In this document: one piece after another, positions 8,449 through 16,205 of the stretch
Layout: every line of letters begins with the position of its first letter
How positions within the stretch are numbered: the first letter of the stretch is position 1
DNA from: Methylacidimicrobium sp. AP8
GTDB taxonomy: Bacteria > Verrucomicrobiota > Verrucomicrobiia > Methylacidiphilales > Methylacidiphilaceae
Direction: 5' to 3'
DNA: 64,000 nt
NCBI RefSeq assembly: GCF_903064525.1
Contig: NZ_LR797830.1
Span: 496,001 to 560,000, forward strand
Made by a program: the position numbers and the translations under genes
Notes under the pieces: model-generated
The model's input: the letters and a program-made list of their open reading frames with translations, nothing else
What the model was told of the DNA's origin: nothing
The model's database searches: none

Positions 8449-9031
8449 TTAGACCAAGCCTATTTCGGCAAGCAGCCGGCGGAGGCAGGGATGCCTCTCC
8501 GCCGCTCGTCGGACTCCGTCCCAACCGATGCGCTTCGCAAGGCTTTTGCGATCCATCGGCTTTTGATATTCTGGCCACTTTTGTCGTAACCGGCGCTCCG
8601 CATCGGCAGCCGTGGAGGGGTTTTCATTTTCGCAGCCGGGGAGATGGTGCAGGAGGAATCCTTCGTGGTTCGGGATTTGCCAGAGAAGAAAGATCCCCTC
8701 CTTTTGGGCGAGTTTTTGGGCGCGTTGCCGGATGCTTTCGGCTTTCTTGCGGATCCTGCTGACCGCGGTCGTCTCGATCCAGGAGGATGATTCTACCTTT
8801 CGGGTAGTCGTGTTGGTGAATCCGTTGAATGGCTTTTCGCACCAGTGCTTCCGGATCCCCGGCTCCCGGGTTGAGGACGTCGGCCCTCAGGGTCACCGCG
8901 AGCCCACGCTCATTAATCAGGTCCTGGAGCAGGGCGACGTAGGCCTGTTCGCTGTCGCCCTCGCATCCCACGTAAATTACCTTCCTTCGCGGTCGCGGAG
9001 GCGCGCGTCGATTCCGCCGGCCCTTCTTCAT
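8449..9031 (-). pseudogene. rloB: RloB-family protein (AbiLii-like), frameshifted
   Basis: The N-terminal half reads KVIYVGCEGDSEQAYVALL and later GRIILLDRDD, which are the hallmark motifs of RloB/AbiLii proteins (a TOPRIM-like fold with an EGxSE motif). After DRDD the annotated frame becomes nonsense and stops at 8624. The neighbouring frame continues with family-like sequence (IRKKAESIRQRAQKLAQKEG, then FLLWQIPNHEGFLLHHLPGC) to TAA at 8449-8451. One base is therefore gained or two are lost near 8760. The ATG overlaps the stop of the upstream ATPase gene by four bases (ATGA), so both proteins would be made from one mRNA. In lactococcal AbiL such a pair gives abortive phage infection. Confidence 0.75.
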
Positions 9032-10227
9032 CCAATGTTCGGGAGCGCTCCGTAGCTGCCCCTGTGGTAAGCGCGGAAGAAGTTTTCGCCGCGGCGCACA
9101 TTCTTGACGTCCGCCAGAGGGAAGACTTTCGTAAAGCCGGAAGCATCCTTTTCACACAGAACGATCTCTTCCTTTTGCAGCTCTTCCAGAAGGGCCGTGT
9201 TTTGACAGGTGAAGAAAAGCTGCCCGTTTTTCGGATTGCGTTCCGGATGGCGGAACCAGCGGAGGATTTCCTTTAGGACATCCGGATGGATCGAGGCATC
9301 GAGCTCATCGATGAGGGCGCAGCCCCCGGTGCGGAGTGTCCACCAGATAAGCGGGAACCAGCGGAGGAACGATTGCGTCCCATGGCTTTCCCACTGCCAC
9401 GGCAGGAAGTCCTCGAGGCCGTCGTGGCGGAACTGAAAGAAAAGGGGTCCTTCCGCCAACCGGATTTCATTAAAGCCCAGGTCCAGGCGTCGCGCTTCCC
9501 GGTTACAGGCATCGAGAAGCTCTTTCGACTGGCGGAATTGGCCCGCGATCCGGTCGGGGGAGGGATCTTCCTTGAAGATTAAGAGATTGGAAAACACTGT
9601 TCGGAGCGCTTGTTGCAGGGCGAGCGCTACCTTGTGGCCGAATTGCGCGTAGGTCGAGAGGACGCTGACATCGGGGCGAAGCGTTTCGGCGAGCTTCCCG
9701 AGGCCGCGTAAAGGAAAAAACCGGCTCCCTTTGACGCCTTCCTTTTCGGTCCGCTCAAAAACGCGAAACCGCTTGCGGGCGCGATGCGGCCGGAAGAAAA
9801 GGTTTTCCTGCACCACGGCATCAGAGTTCCGGCGCCGCGCGATCTGGAGCTCATAGCGGTAGACCCCGGAACCGACGTCTCCGTGGGCGGATGGTGGAAA
9901 GCGCGGCATCCCGCCGATCTCGATCGCCAGCCGTGCCGGTTTCCCGAGCCAGTCTCGGCTCTGAAACAGAGCGAAAGGAAGATGCTGGCCGGGAATTAGC
10001 TGAAAACTATCCCTGGCGAACCAAACCAAAAAGGCGATCGCCCGTAAAAAGGTGGTCTTCCCTGAGGCGTTCGGCCCGAAAACGGCGACTAGCTTCGGCG
10101 CGCGCTCCTCGGAGCCGGGATAGATCGGAGCGACGGAGGCGTCGTCCACTCCGGCCCTCGCATGCAGATCGATGGTCAGGACCGGCCCGATGGAATAAAA
10201 ATTCTCGATTTCCAGCCGGAATATCAT
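9028..10227 (-). CDS. rloA: RloA/AbiLi-like AAA ATPase (OLD/AAA_21 family)
   Basis: A 399-residue ABC-like ATPase of the AAA_21 group. The start IFRLEIENFYSIG is typical of these anti-phage ATPases. Walker A is GPNASGKTT near residue 51, the signature-like and coiled-coil middle follows, then ALIDELDASIHPDV (Walker B with D-loop) and a QLFFTCQNTALLEEL switch region. It overlaps rloB by four bases. RloA-RloB pairs correspond to the AbiLi-AbiLii abortive-infection module. The gene is intact, while its partner is frameshifted, so the system is probably inactive as sequenced. It forms the left part of the accessory island next to tRNA-Thr. Confidence 0.8.
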   Translation of the reverse strand: MIFRLEIENFYSIGPVLTIDLHARAGVDDASVAPIYPGSEERAPKLVAVFGPNASGKTTFLRAIAFLVWFARDSFQLIPGQHLPFALFQSRDWLGKPARLAIEIGGMPRFPPSAHGDVGSGVYRYELQIARRRNSDAVVQENLFFRPHRARKRFRVFERTEKEGVKGSRFFPLRGLGKLAETLRPDVSVLSTYAQFGHKVALALQQALRTVFSNLLIFKEDPSPDRIAGQFRQSKELLDACNREARRLDLGFNEIRLAEGPLFFQFRHDGLEDFLPWQWESHGTQSFLRWFPLIWWTLRTGGCALIDELDASIHPDVLKEILRWFRHPERNPKNGQLFFTCQNTALLEELQKEEIVLCEKDASGFTKVFPLADVKNVRRGENFFRAYHRGSYGALPNIG

Positions 10228-10457
10228 GGTTCAGCGCGTGGTGTGAAGCCGATTTCGGCAACTTTACGTCGATTCGGCGGATATACAAGAAGCATTCGCA
10301 AATAAACGCCGAGGTACAGCCGTGGGGAAGCTGCCGGAGGCGGAGGCGAAGGGCGGAAGGATCCGGGCGAGCTTCGGTGTCTGCGCTCGTCGAGGGGCTT
10401 CCCGACCGACGGCGTTCCGCGACCTTCCCGATTGCCCGGATCGCAGCCTGCCTGGGA
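10228..10457. other. Spacer between rloA and IS607 right end
   Basis: 230 bp without a convincing gene. A short plus-strand frame contains SALVEGLPDRRRSATFPI, which faintly recalls the N terminus of ISAs1-type transposases, but it is too short to assign. The rloA promoter should lie here; no clear -35/-10 pair is seen. Confidence 0.3.
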
Positions 10458-12088
10458 CCGTTCCTAAAACCATAGACAATCATTCCCCTACCAGGGGAGA
10501 TCGTCCAGGACGTCGGCCGAACAGTGCTGCCGGCGGTTCGCGTGCCGGGGTTTCGCCGGCAAAGTCCGGGTAGCGCCCGATGCCCGCGATTTCGGGAGCA
10601 GAGGCGCGGGAGGCAGATGGTTGCCTCCCGACCGGGCATGCGCTGCATGCGCCGCTTTGAGCCTCTTCCGAACGTCCGCCTAGAACGACCATACATGCTT
10701 CGCCCGATTCCTCGCGGGTAGGGCGAAGGTGAGATGGCCGCCATTGCGGGTCGGCACGACCGCCTCCCGCACGGACGGGCGCTCGGATAGGCCCAATCCT
10801 CTCCGGGCGACGGCGTAGGCCGCGCCCTGGTGAGAACCGATGCCATGACGGCGCGCGTGGTTGACCGCGCCGATCACGGAAGTGTAGGCCGGGTCGACTT
10901 CGATCCGTTAGACTCCGGCACGAAAGGAAGCCGCCTTGAGCATGGAGATCGTCTTGGCGTAGGCGAAGGATGAGAGCGAGCGAGCCCGGACGCCATCGAC
11001 CGCCTCGAGCTCGGCCCTCCGCTTGCGAAGATCCAATCGCTCGATCACGAGCGGCTTGCCCGATTCGGCGCAGGCCCGGGCGATCTGCCGGCACGCATCG
11101 CCGATCGCGGCTTTCGCCTGCTCCTCGCTCTTCCCATAGAGATGCAATCCGATCCGGCGGATTTCCACGAGATTCCCGAAGCGATCCGTTTCGGCCAAGG
11201 CAAGATGATCCGGGTTGCTGTCAACGCCGATCGCTCCGGCAAGGCGGCGTGTCACCAGGGCAACCGGTTGCGCCTCGACGCTTGCGAACACCCGCCACCC
11301 CTTCCGGTCCCGCACGAAGCGGTAGCTTACGGCAGCTCCCTCCGGCTTGCGGACGAGCTTCCCGGTCTTGGTTGTTCCGGTCACGACCCGGCCGACGGAG
11401 AGGGCCTGGAGGATTTCCTCCTGGCCGTAGGCCAAGCGCACGCCTTCGAGCACCAGGTGTTTGCTCGTGCTTCCCCATCCGTTCGGCAGCCGCAACCGCA
11501 GCCGCAGGCTGCCGTCCGGAGCGACTGCGGCTTGGCAGGACTGGTTGCCCGAGGCCTCGTCCTTCGATCCGAGCACGAAGAACTGGCTGCTCCGCTCCGC
11601 CTGCCAATCCTTCTTCCATGCGGCATGGTCCGCATAGCCGTTCTCTTCCCGGGCAAACTGCTTGCGGAAGAGGCGTCGGGAACCGAAACAGAGCCGGACC
11701 CGGCCGGACTCCTGATCGGCCAGAAGCGCCTCGAGCTTCGCCCGCAGGACGGCAAGCCGCCGCTTTTTCTGGTGCACGACATTCGATCCCGGATGCTTCT
11801 TCTCCAGCCGGCCGACCGCCTCTTCCGCTTTCCGGATCCGCCCCATTTGGCTTCCTCGATCAACTCGGGCCGCCTTTCCCGGATCGAGGCGATCTTGCCT
11901 TCGAGCTCGACCCGAATGGCGTTGAACTGCCGGGCGGTGAGGCCGAACCGGCGCAGAAACGACCGCTTGAGCTCGTTCAGGGGAACGCCCGCCCGCATCC
12001 TGGCGAAAAGAGTCCGCTGCGCCCGCCCGTAAAGCGCCGCATAGGCGTCAAGACACGAAGTCTGCTCATGCGTCAACCTCAACCGGGT
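10458..12088 (-). mobile_element. IS607-type element copy 1, left part lost
   Basis: This is the same element as at about 32.7-34.99 kb, in opposite orientation. The right ends align exactly: from the tnpB stop, 30 bp lead to ctatggttttaggaacgg, after which the flanks diverge. The end falls on GG, as expected for IS607-family recombination. The serine recombinase gene and the left end are missing; the element stops at the CTAG target of the IS1380 insertion at 12089-12092, about 14 codons into tnpB. Confidence 0.75.
10488..12088 (-). pseudogene. tnpB: TnpB-like RNA-guided nuclease homologue, inactivated
   Basis: About 90% like the intact copy at 33331-34959 by eye. It is disrupted by a frameshift near 11846 (EAKWG then R-I-R-K), by in-frame stops at 10908-10910 and 10680-10682, and by loss of the first ~14 codons to an IS1380 insertion. 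Readable motifs include RLTHEQTSCLDAYAALYGRA at the N terminus, GVDSNPDHLALAETD (RuvC-I) and VIERLDLRKR (RuvC-II). The protein cannot be made. The strongly conserved 3' 200 bp may still encode a guide-type RNA. Confidence 0.8.
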
Positions 12089-13806
12089 CTAGCCGCCATA
12101 TCTCACCGATAGCGGGCATAGCGGAGGGCAAAAAAGTTGGCAAAAGGGCATAGGAAAGGCCGTCTTTCCCTGGTATAAGTGCGTTAGCAAGACGTTACTA
12201 CAACCAGAAAAAAGAAACGGCCTTCCATGACAGAGTGTAGCCAAGAGACTTTTGCGTTTACAGCGCATTTTTTGCGACGGGTGGAAGCGGGATTTACCGC
12301 GGGTCGGATCTCCAGCGATGGGGGCGCAATTCTGTTGCGGGAAGCGGATCGGAAGATCGGTTTGTTAAGACGGTTAGAGGGTTGCTTCGTGGATCGACGC
12401 CATCCGAAACGCATTGTGCATCGGGTACGGGAGATGCTTGCCCAGCGCATTTTCGGGATTGCGATGGGCTACGAAGACCTCGACGACCATGAGCAGTTGC
12501 GGACCGATCCGCTGGTTGCTCTCCTGAGCGGGAAAAGCGATCTGGAAGAGGATCTGGCGGGCAAGAGCACGCTCAACCGGCTGGAACTGGTGGGTCGAAG
12601 CGAGCGCTACCACAAGATCGACTACTCGGCCGAAGCGATCGACCGTCTTCTGGTCGATCTCTACCTCCAATCGCATCCCCAGCCCCCTGAGGAGGTGGTG
12701 CTCGATCTGGATGCGACCGACATCCCCCTTTACGGACATCAGCCGGAGCGCTTCTTCCATGGTTACTACGACTCCTACTGCTATTTGCCGCTCTACATCT
12801 TTGCTGGCGATCAACTCCTTGGCGTCCGGCTTCGGCCATCGAACCAGGATGCGTCGGCGGGCTCCCTTACGGAGGTGAGCCGGATCGTGGAACAACTCCG
12901 TACCCGTTGGCCCGGAGTCCGGATCGTGCTCCGGGCCGATTCGGGCTTCTGCCGGGAAGAGATCATGGCTTGGTGCGAAGCCAATCAAGTCGACTACCTC
13001 TTCGGCTTGGCGCGCAACGAGCGCTTGTGCCGGACCATTCAGGGGTCGATGGAGCAAGCCCGTCGTCTGCACGAGTCGAGTGGCAAGCCGGCCCGCTTCT
13101 TTACCGAGTTTGCCTACCGCACCTTGAGCAGCTGGTCGAGGGAGCGCCGGGTGGTCGCCAAAGCCGAGTACCTGGAAAGAGGGGAGAATCCGCGCTTTGT
13201 CGTGACCTCTCTCTCCACCGAGGAGTGGCCCGCCCAAAACCTTTACGAGAAGCTCTACTGTGCTCGTGGCGACATGGAGAATCGGATCAAGGAACAACTC
13301 CACCTCTTTGCCGACCGGCTCTCGACCGCGCAAATGGCCAGCAACCAACTTCGCCTCTACTTCTCGGCTCTCGCTTACACCCTGGTCGAAGCGCTGCGAC
13401 GGCTCGGTCTGCGAGGAACGGACTGGGCCGAGGCCCAGGTCGACACCCTCCGGATCAAGCTCTTTAAGATCGGCACGCTGGTCCGAGTCAGCGTCCGCCG
13501 CGTCTTCCTCTCGATGAGTAGCGCCTATCCTTGGAAGAGCCTCTTTACTCACGTCTTCCGAGTGCTGCGTTGTTGAGCAGGTATCAAAACCCCACCTCTT
13601 CTCCTTCCGCAAAGCCTACGATCGGGCGGAGCCTTGCTCCACAACCGGCTTTTTGCGCTTTGCAGCGCTCGCCTTAAGGCAAATCGAATGAAAATCTTGC
13701 TCGATCCTGCCTCATGAAGAGCTCTGCGCGGCCGGAACTGCTCGCAAGCGACTCAACCGGCACCTCTCTCCCGCGAAAGCTCGCACTGGTGAGAAATGGC
13801 CGCTAG
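12089..13806. mobile_element. IS1380-family insertion sequence, complete
   Basis: The element spans 12093-13802 (1,710 bp) with 14-bp terminal inverted repeats, ccgccatatctcac on the left and gtgagaaatggccg on the right (two mismatches). CTAG lies directly outside both ends (12089-12092 and 13803-13806), consistent with the 4-bp target duplications of IS1380 elements. One intact transposase gene lies inside, with about 225 bp of non-coding sequence after it. The left flank is a tnpB gene and the right flank an IS21 end, so the original target is not rejoined across the element. Confidence 0.85.
12227..13576 (+). CDS. IS1380 family transposase
   Basis: A 449-residue DDE transposase. The N terminus AGRISSDGGAILLREADRKI and GIAMGYEDLDDHEQLRTDP are diagnostic of IS1380. 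Likely catalytic acids are D in LDLDATDIPLYG, D in LRADSGFCREE and E in ARGDMENRIKEQ, in the family's order and spacing. Full length with no disruption, so it is probably active. It is the plausible source of transposase for the two MITEs, which share the element's inverted repeats. Confidence 0.92.
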   Translation: MTECSQETFAFTAHFLRRVEAGFTAGRISSDGGAILLREADRKIGLLRRLEGCFVDRRHPKRIVHRVREMLAQRIFGIAMGYEDLDDHEQLRTDPLVALLSGKSDLEEDLAGKSTLNRLELVGRSERYHKIDYSAEAIDRLLVDLYLQSHPQPPEEVVLDLDATDIPLYGHQPERFFHGYYDSYCYLPLYIFAGDQLLGVRLRPSNQDASAGSLTEVSRIVEQLRTRWPGVRIVLRADSGFCREEIMAWCEANQVDYLFGLARNERLCRTIQGSMEQARRLHESSGKPARFFTEFAYRTLSSWSRERRVVAKAEYLERGENPRFVVTSLSTEEWPAQNLYEKLYCARGDMENRIKEQLHLFADRLSTAQMASNQLRLYFSALAYTLVEALRRLGLRGTDWAEAQVDTLRIKLFKIGTLVRVSVRRVFLSMSSAYPWKSLFTHVFRVLRC

Positions 13807-13884
13807 CTCCCGAGCAATCCGCTTGGTCCCCCAACCCAGATCCTGTAAGGCCACCATCCGACCCACTTCCTCCGGCTCCAGCAT
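13803..13884 (-). pseudogene. istA: istA N-terminal remnant
   Basis: Only about 27 codons of an IS21-type transposase remain. The preserved stretch, beginning MLEPEEVGRM and ending in TKRIAREL, is the start of the N-terminal helix-turn-helix of IstA. The frame then runs into the inverted repeat of the IS1380 element and stops. It is non-functional. Confidence 0.7.
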
Positions 13885-14008
13885 CTCCTCCCTCCTGCTG
13901 AATGGCAGAAGATGCTGCCCTTCTTCCTTTCCCAGGAACACCTCCTGTTGTCGTCAGGGGGTCAATTCCCGATGTCGTCAGGGGGTCATTTTTGGCTGTC
14001 GGCTGACA
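13803..14008 (-). mobile_element. IS21-family left-end fragment
   Basis: Read on the minus strand, this starts TGTCAGCCGACAGCC at 14008. Two 16-bp direct repeats follow (tgtcgtcagggggtca on the plus strand at 13949-13964 and 13973-13988), the multiple terminal repeats typical of IS21 ends. Then comes an istA start (ATG at 13884) encoding MLEPEEVGRMVALQDLGWG and TKRIAREL. The helix-turn-helix is cut at the CTAG bordering the IS1380 element. No istB or right end is present. Confidence 0.75.
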
Positions 14009-14253
14009 AGCTCAGGCTTCGGCTTGCCTTGGTTGACATGCCAGAAGTCATGCTCGCATCGGCCAAGGCCTCTCGATCGCGCGCGGCACATTTCCCGTGA
14101 CCCCTGGACGGCGAATACCATCGCAGCAGCAGTTTCGATGGCAAGAAAGGGTTGCAACAGGGACGTAACGGCTGCCGCTGTCAGCGAAAGGCAAAGCGAC
14201 TTACGCTACGATAACCAGAGGACAGTATTTCTGTGAGTCGAAAAAGCTCTGGG
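14009..14253. other. Spacer between IS21 remnant and tRNA-Thr
   Basis: 245 bp with no recognisable gene. A plus-strand frame across it lacks motifs and a ribosome site. No copy of the tRNA 3' end, such as an attachment-site duplicate, is visible here. Confidence 0.35.
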
Positions 14254-14325
14254 AGCCGGCTGTGGGGATCGAACCCACGACCCGCAGTTTACAAAACTGC
14301 CGCTCTGCCGCTGAGCTAAGCCGGC
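14254..14325 (-). tRNA. tRNA-Thr (UGU)
   Basis: On the minus strand the sequence folds as a complete cloverleaf. The acceptor GCCGGCT pairs with AGCCGGC, the D arm is GCTCAGCGGCAGAGC, and the anticodon stem GCAGT/ACTGC encloses the loop TTTGTAA (anticodon TGT). The T arm is GTGGG-TTCGATC-CCCAC. There is no encoded CCA. A 72-nt length with no variable-arm extension is normal. Its 3' end faces the accessory island at 7.7-14.0 kb. Confidence 0.95.
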
Positions 14326-14478
14326 GGAAGGAAAGCCGATCGATCGTAGGTCGGCGGAGAAGCGATGTCAAACGGCTGCGGGTGTTTCGATCGCCCGCCG
14401 GGCAATCAGGGAAAGACCGAATGATGATCGGGGAGAAAGACCTACCGCGGATAGCTGTTGACTGTCCCTCGCCGGGTT

Positions 14479-14508
14479 TTGACAAGTCCAACGAGCTTTC
14501 GCTAAAGT
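14479..14508 (+). promoter_or_regulatory. Sigma-70-type promoter
   Basis: A perfect -35 TTGACA at 14479-14484, an 18-bp spacer, and a -10-like TAAAGT at 14503-14508 (4 of 6 matches). It points toward the 5-formyltetrahydrofolate cyclo-ligase gene and would give a leader of about 300 nt. The leader may hold a small ORF or an RNA. Confidence 0.45.
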
Positions 14509-14540
14509 TCATCATTCTTGCAATCGTATCGACTCGGGAG

Positions 14541-14705
14541 ATGAGGAAAAAAAACGGCGGAAGAAAAAAGAATCCGAAACCGAAGCAGGATCAGGCGCTC
14601 CCTCCGGAAAACTCTGCTCCGCCTCCTCCGGAGCTACGGACTTGGGGCTCCGGGCTCTTCTCGAGCTTGGCCCAGCGTCTCCCCTGTCGCCGGATCCATG
14701 AGTAA
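14541..14705 (+). CDS. Small hypothetical protein (54 aa), uncertain
   Basis: ATG at 14541 follows cgggag closely. The product is Lys-rich at the start (MRKKNGGRKKNPKPKQ), then Pro-rich (ALPPENSAPPPPELRTWGSG), and ends CRRIHE. It lies about 30 bp after a good promoter and upstream of the 5-FCL gene. No family is recognised. It could be a real basic small protein, a leader ORF or chance. If the transcript is an RNA such as 6S RNA, which neighbours 5-FCL genes in other bacteria, this ORF is spurious. Confidence 0.25.
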   Translation: MRKKNGGRKKNPKPKQDQALPPENSAPPPPELRTWGSGLFSSLAQRLPCRRIHE

Positions 14706-14819
14706 GGATCCAGCGTGTTCGGCCCCGCCCGGAGGGTTTCTCGGGATCCCCGGCCGCGGCTTCGTGGAGAAGCCGATTTGCTCTTGCCTCGGAGGGGAGG
14801 TCCGATTTGGGATGTGGGC

Positions 14820-15407
14820 ATGATCGGCCTTTCCCTTCCGGAGAAGGAGGAGCAGAGACGGCTGCTTCGGCGGCTGCTGGCCGCAGCGGGCGAAGAAGAG
14901 CGAGCGGCCGCCAGCCGGCGGATAGCAGAGCGCTTGCTGGCGCTACCGGAGTGGCAGGCGGCTCGGGTCGTGGCGCTGTACGCGTCGTTTCCCAGCGAGC
15001 CGGACACCGACTTTCTTTTCGAGCGGGCCCGGGCCGGCGGCAAGCGGGTTCTCTATCCGTTCCATCGCGGCGCCGGCCGCAGCCTCGGCTTTGCGGAGGT
15101 GGAAGCGATCGCATCGCTGCGGTCCGGGCCGCTCGGTTTCCGGGAGCCCCCTCCGCGGGCGGAGCTCCGGAAGCCGGAGGCCGGGCTGGTGCTCGTTCCC
15201 GGGCTGGGATTCGACCGGCGGGGAACCAGGCTGGGAAGGGGCGGCGGTTATTACGACCGGACGCTGGCGGAGCTCGGTCCGGGGGCGCTCCGGGTCGGGC
15301 TCTTCTTTTCCTGCCAGGAGCTTCCGCAGGTGGCGTCCGACGGGCACGACCAGCGGTTGGATCTCATCGTGACGGAAGAAGAGACGATTCGTAGCCGGAG
15401 AGGCTGA
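14820..15407 (+). CDS. 5-formyltetrahydrofolate cyclo-ligase
   Basis: About 195 residues. It converts 5-formyl-THF to 5,10-methenyl-THF with ATP in one-carbon metabolism. The C-terminal signature LVLVPGLGFDRRGTRLGRGGGYYDR is the family's ATP/substrate loop, and YASFPSEPDTDFLF in the middle is also typical. ATG 14820 gives the normal length; the longer upstream frame has no motif. The SDR gene follows after 21 bp, so the two are probably co-transcribed. Confidence 0.88.
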   Translation: MIGLSLPEKEEQRRLLRRLLAAAGEEERAAASRRIAERLLALPEWQAARVVALYASFPSEPDTDFLFERARAGGKRVLYPFHRGAGRSLGFAEVEAIASLRSGPLGFREPPPRAELRKPEAGLVLVPGLGFDRRGTRLGRGGGYYDRTLAELGPGALRVGLFFSCQELPQVASDGHDQRLDLIVTEEETIRSRRG

Positions 15408-15428
15408 ACCGGAAAGGGGGAAGGGGAG

Positions 15429-16136
15429 ATGGCCAGCGGCTTTCTTGCCGGTCGGGTGGCGATCGTGACCGGGGGGAACAGCGGAATCGGGAGGGCCGTG
15501 GCGCTGGCGCTGGCGGGCAGCGGCGCCTCGGTCGCGGTGGCCGCCCGGCGGGTGCAGGCGTGCGAAGAGGTGGCGCGCCTGTGCGGAAAAAAGGGAGGGG
15601 AGGGGATCGCGATCCCGACCGATGTCCGGCGGGAAGCGGAATGCGAGCGGTTGGTCGAGCGGGCCGCGGGCTGGAAGGGGAGGCTCGACATCCTGGTCAA
15701 CAATGCGGGTATCGGACGGTTCGCCCCGGTGGCCTCGCTGTCGACGGCCGATCTGCGGCAGATGGTGGAGACTAATCTCTACGGCACGTTCTGGTGCAGC
15801 CGGGCGGCTTTCCCGCGAATCGCGTCCACGGGCGGGGGATTGATCTGCAACGTCGCCTCGCTCGCCGGGGTGGATGCCTGGGCGGAAACCGGCGGGTACA
15901 GCGCCACCAAGTTCGGGATCGTCGGCTTGACGCGCGCCCTGGCCGACGAGGGGAGAAAGTGCGGGGTGAAAGCGGTTGCGATCTGCCCGGCGCTGGTCGC
16001 CACTCCGATGACGGGGGTCTCGGGTGCCGATTACCTCCAGCCGGAGGATATCGCGGAAACCGTGCTCTACCTGCTCCGCCTCTCGCCGGCCGCTTGGCCC
16101 GGCGAGATCGTCCTGCGCCGGCGGGGCGCCGAGTAA
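15429..16136 (+). CDS. SDR-family oxidoreductase
   Basis: A 235-residue classical short-chain dehydrogenase. The cofactor motif TGGNSGIG is at residues 15-22. An Arg pair (AARR) after strand 2 suggests NADP. NNAG and the catalytic Ser-Tyr-Lys (NVASLAG, then YSATKFG) are all present. The substrate is unknown; FabG-like or sugar/alcohol roles are possible. It is preceded by gggaaggggag close to the ATG and lies 21 bp after the folate gene. Confidence 0.85.
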   Translation: MASGFLAGRVAIVTGGNSGIGRAVALALAGSGASVAVAARRVQACEEVARLCGKKGGEGIAIPTDVRREAECERLVERAAGWKGRLDILVNNAGIGRFAPVASLSTADLRQMVETNLYGTFWCSRAAFPRIASTGGGLICNVASLAGVDAWAETGGYSATKFGIVGLTRALADEGRKCGVKAVAICPALVATPMTGVSGADYLQPEDIAETVLYLLRLSPAAWPGEIVLRRRGAE

Positions 16137-16205
16137 GAAGCAGAGACCTGGTCTCGGCAAAAAGCGGTAGCACTTTTGGCTAGGAGAGGTAATCTCTGGC
16201 GTTAG

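Noticed and set aside
10320-10475. Peptide SALVEGLPDRRRSATFPI resembling an ISAs1 transposase start
   Set aside because: Too short, with no supporting downstream sequence, so similarity may be chance in an Arg-rich GC frame.
13949-13988. CRISPR-like direct repeats of 16 bp
   Set aside because: Only two copies with an 8-bp spacer; they are the terminal repeats of the IS21 remnant.
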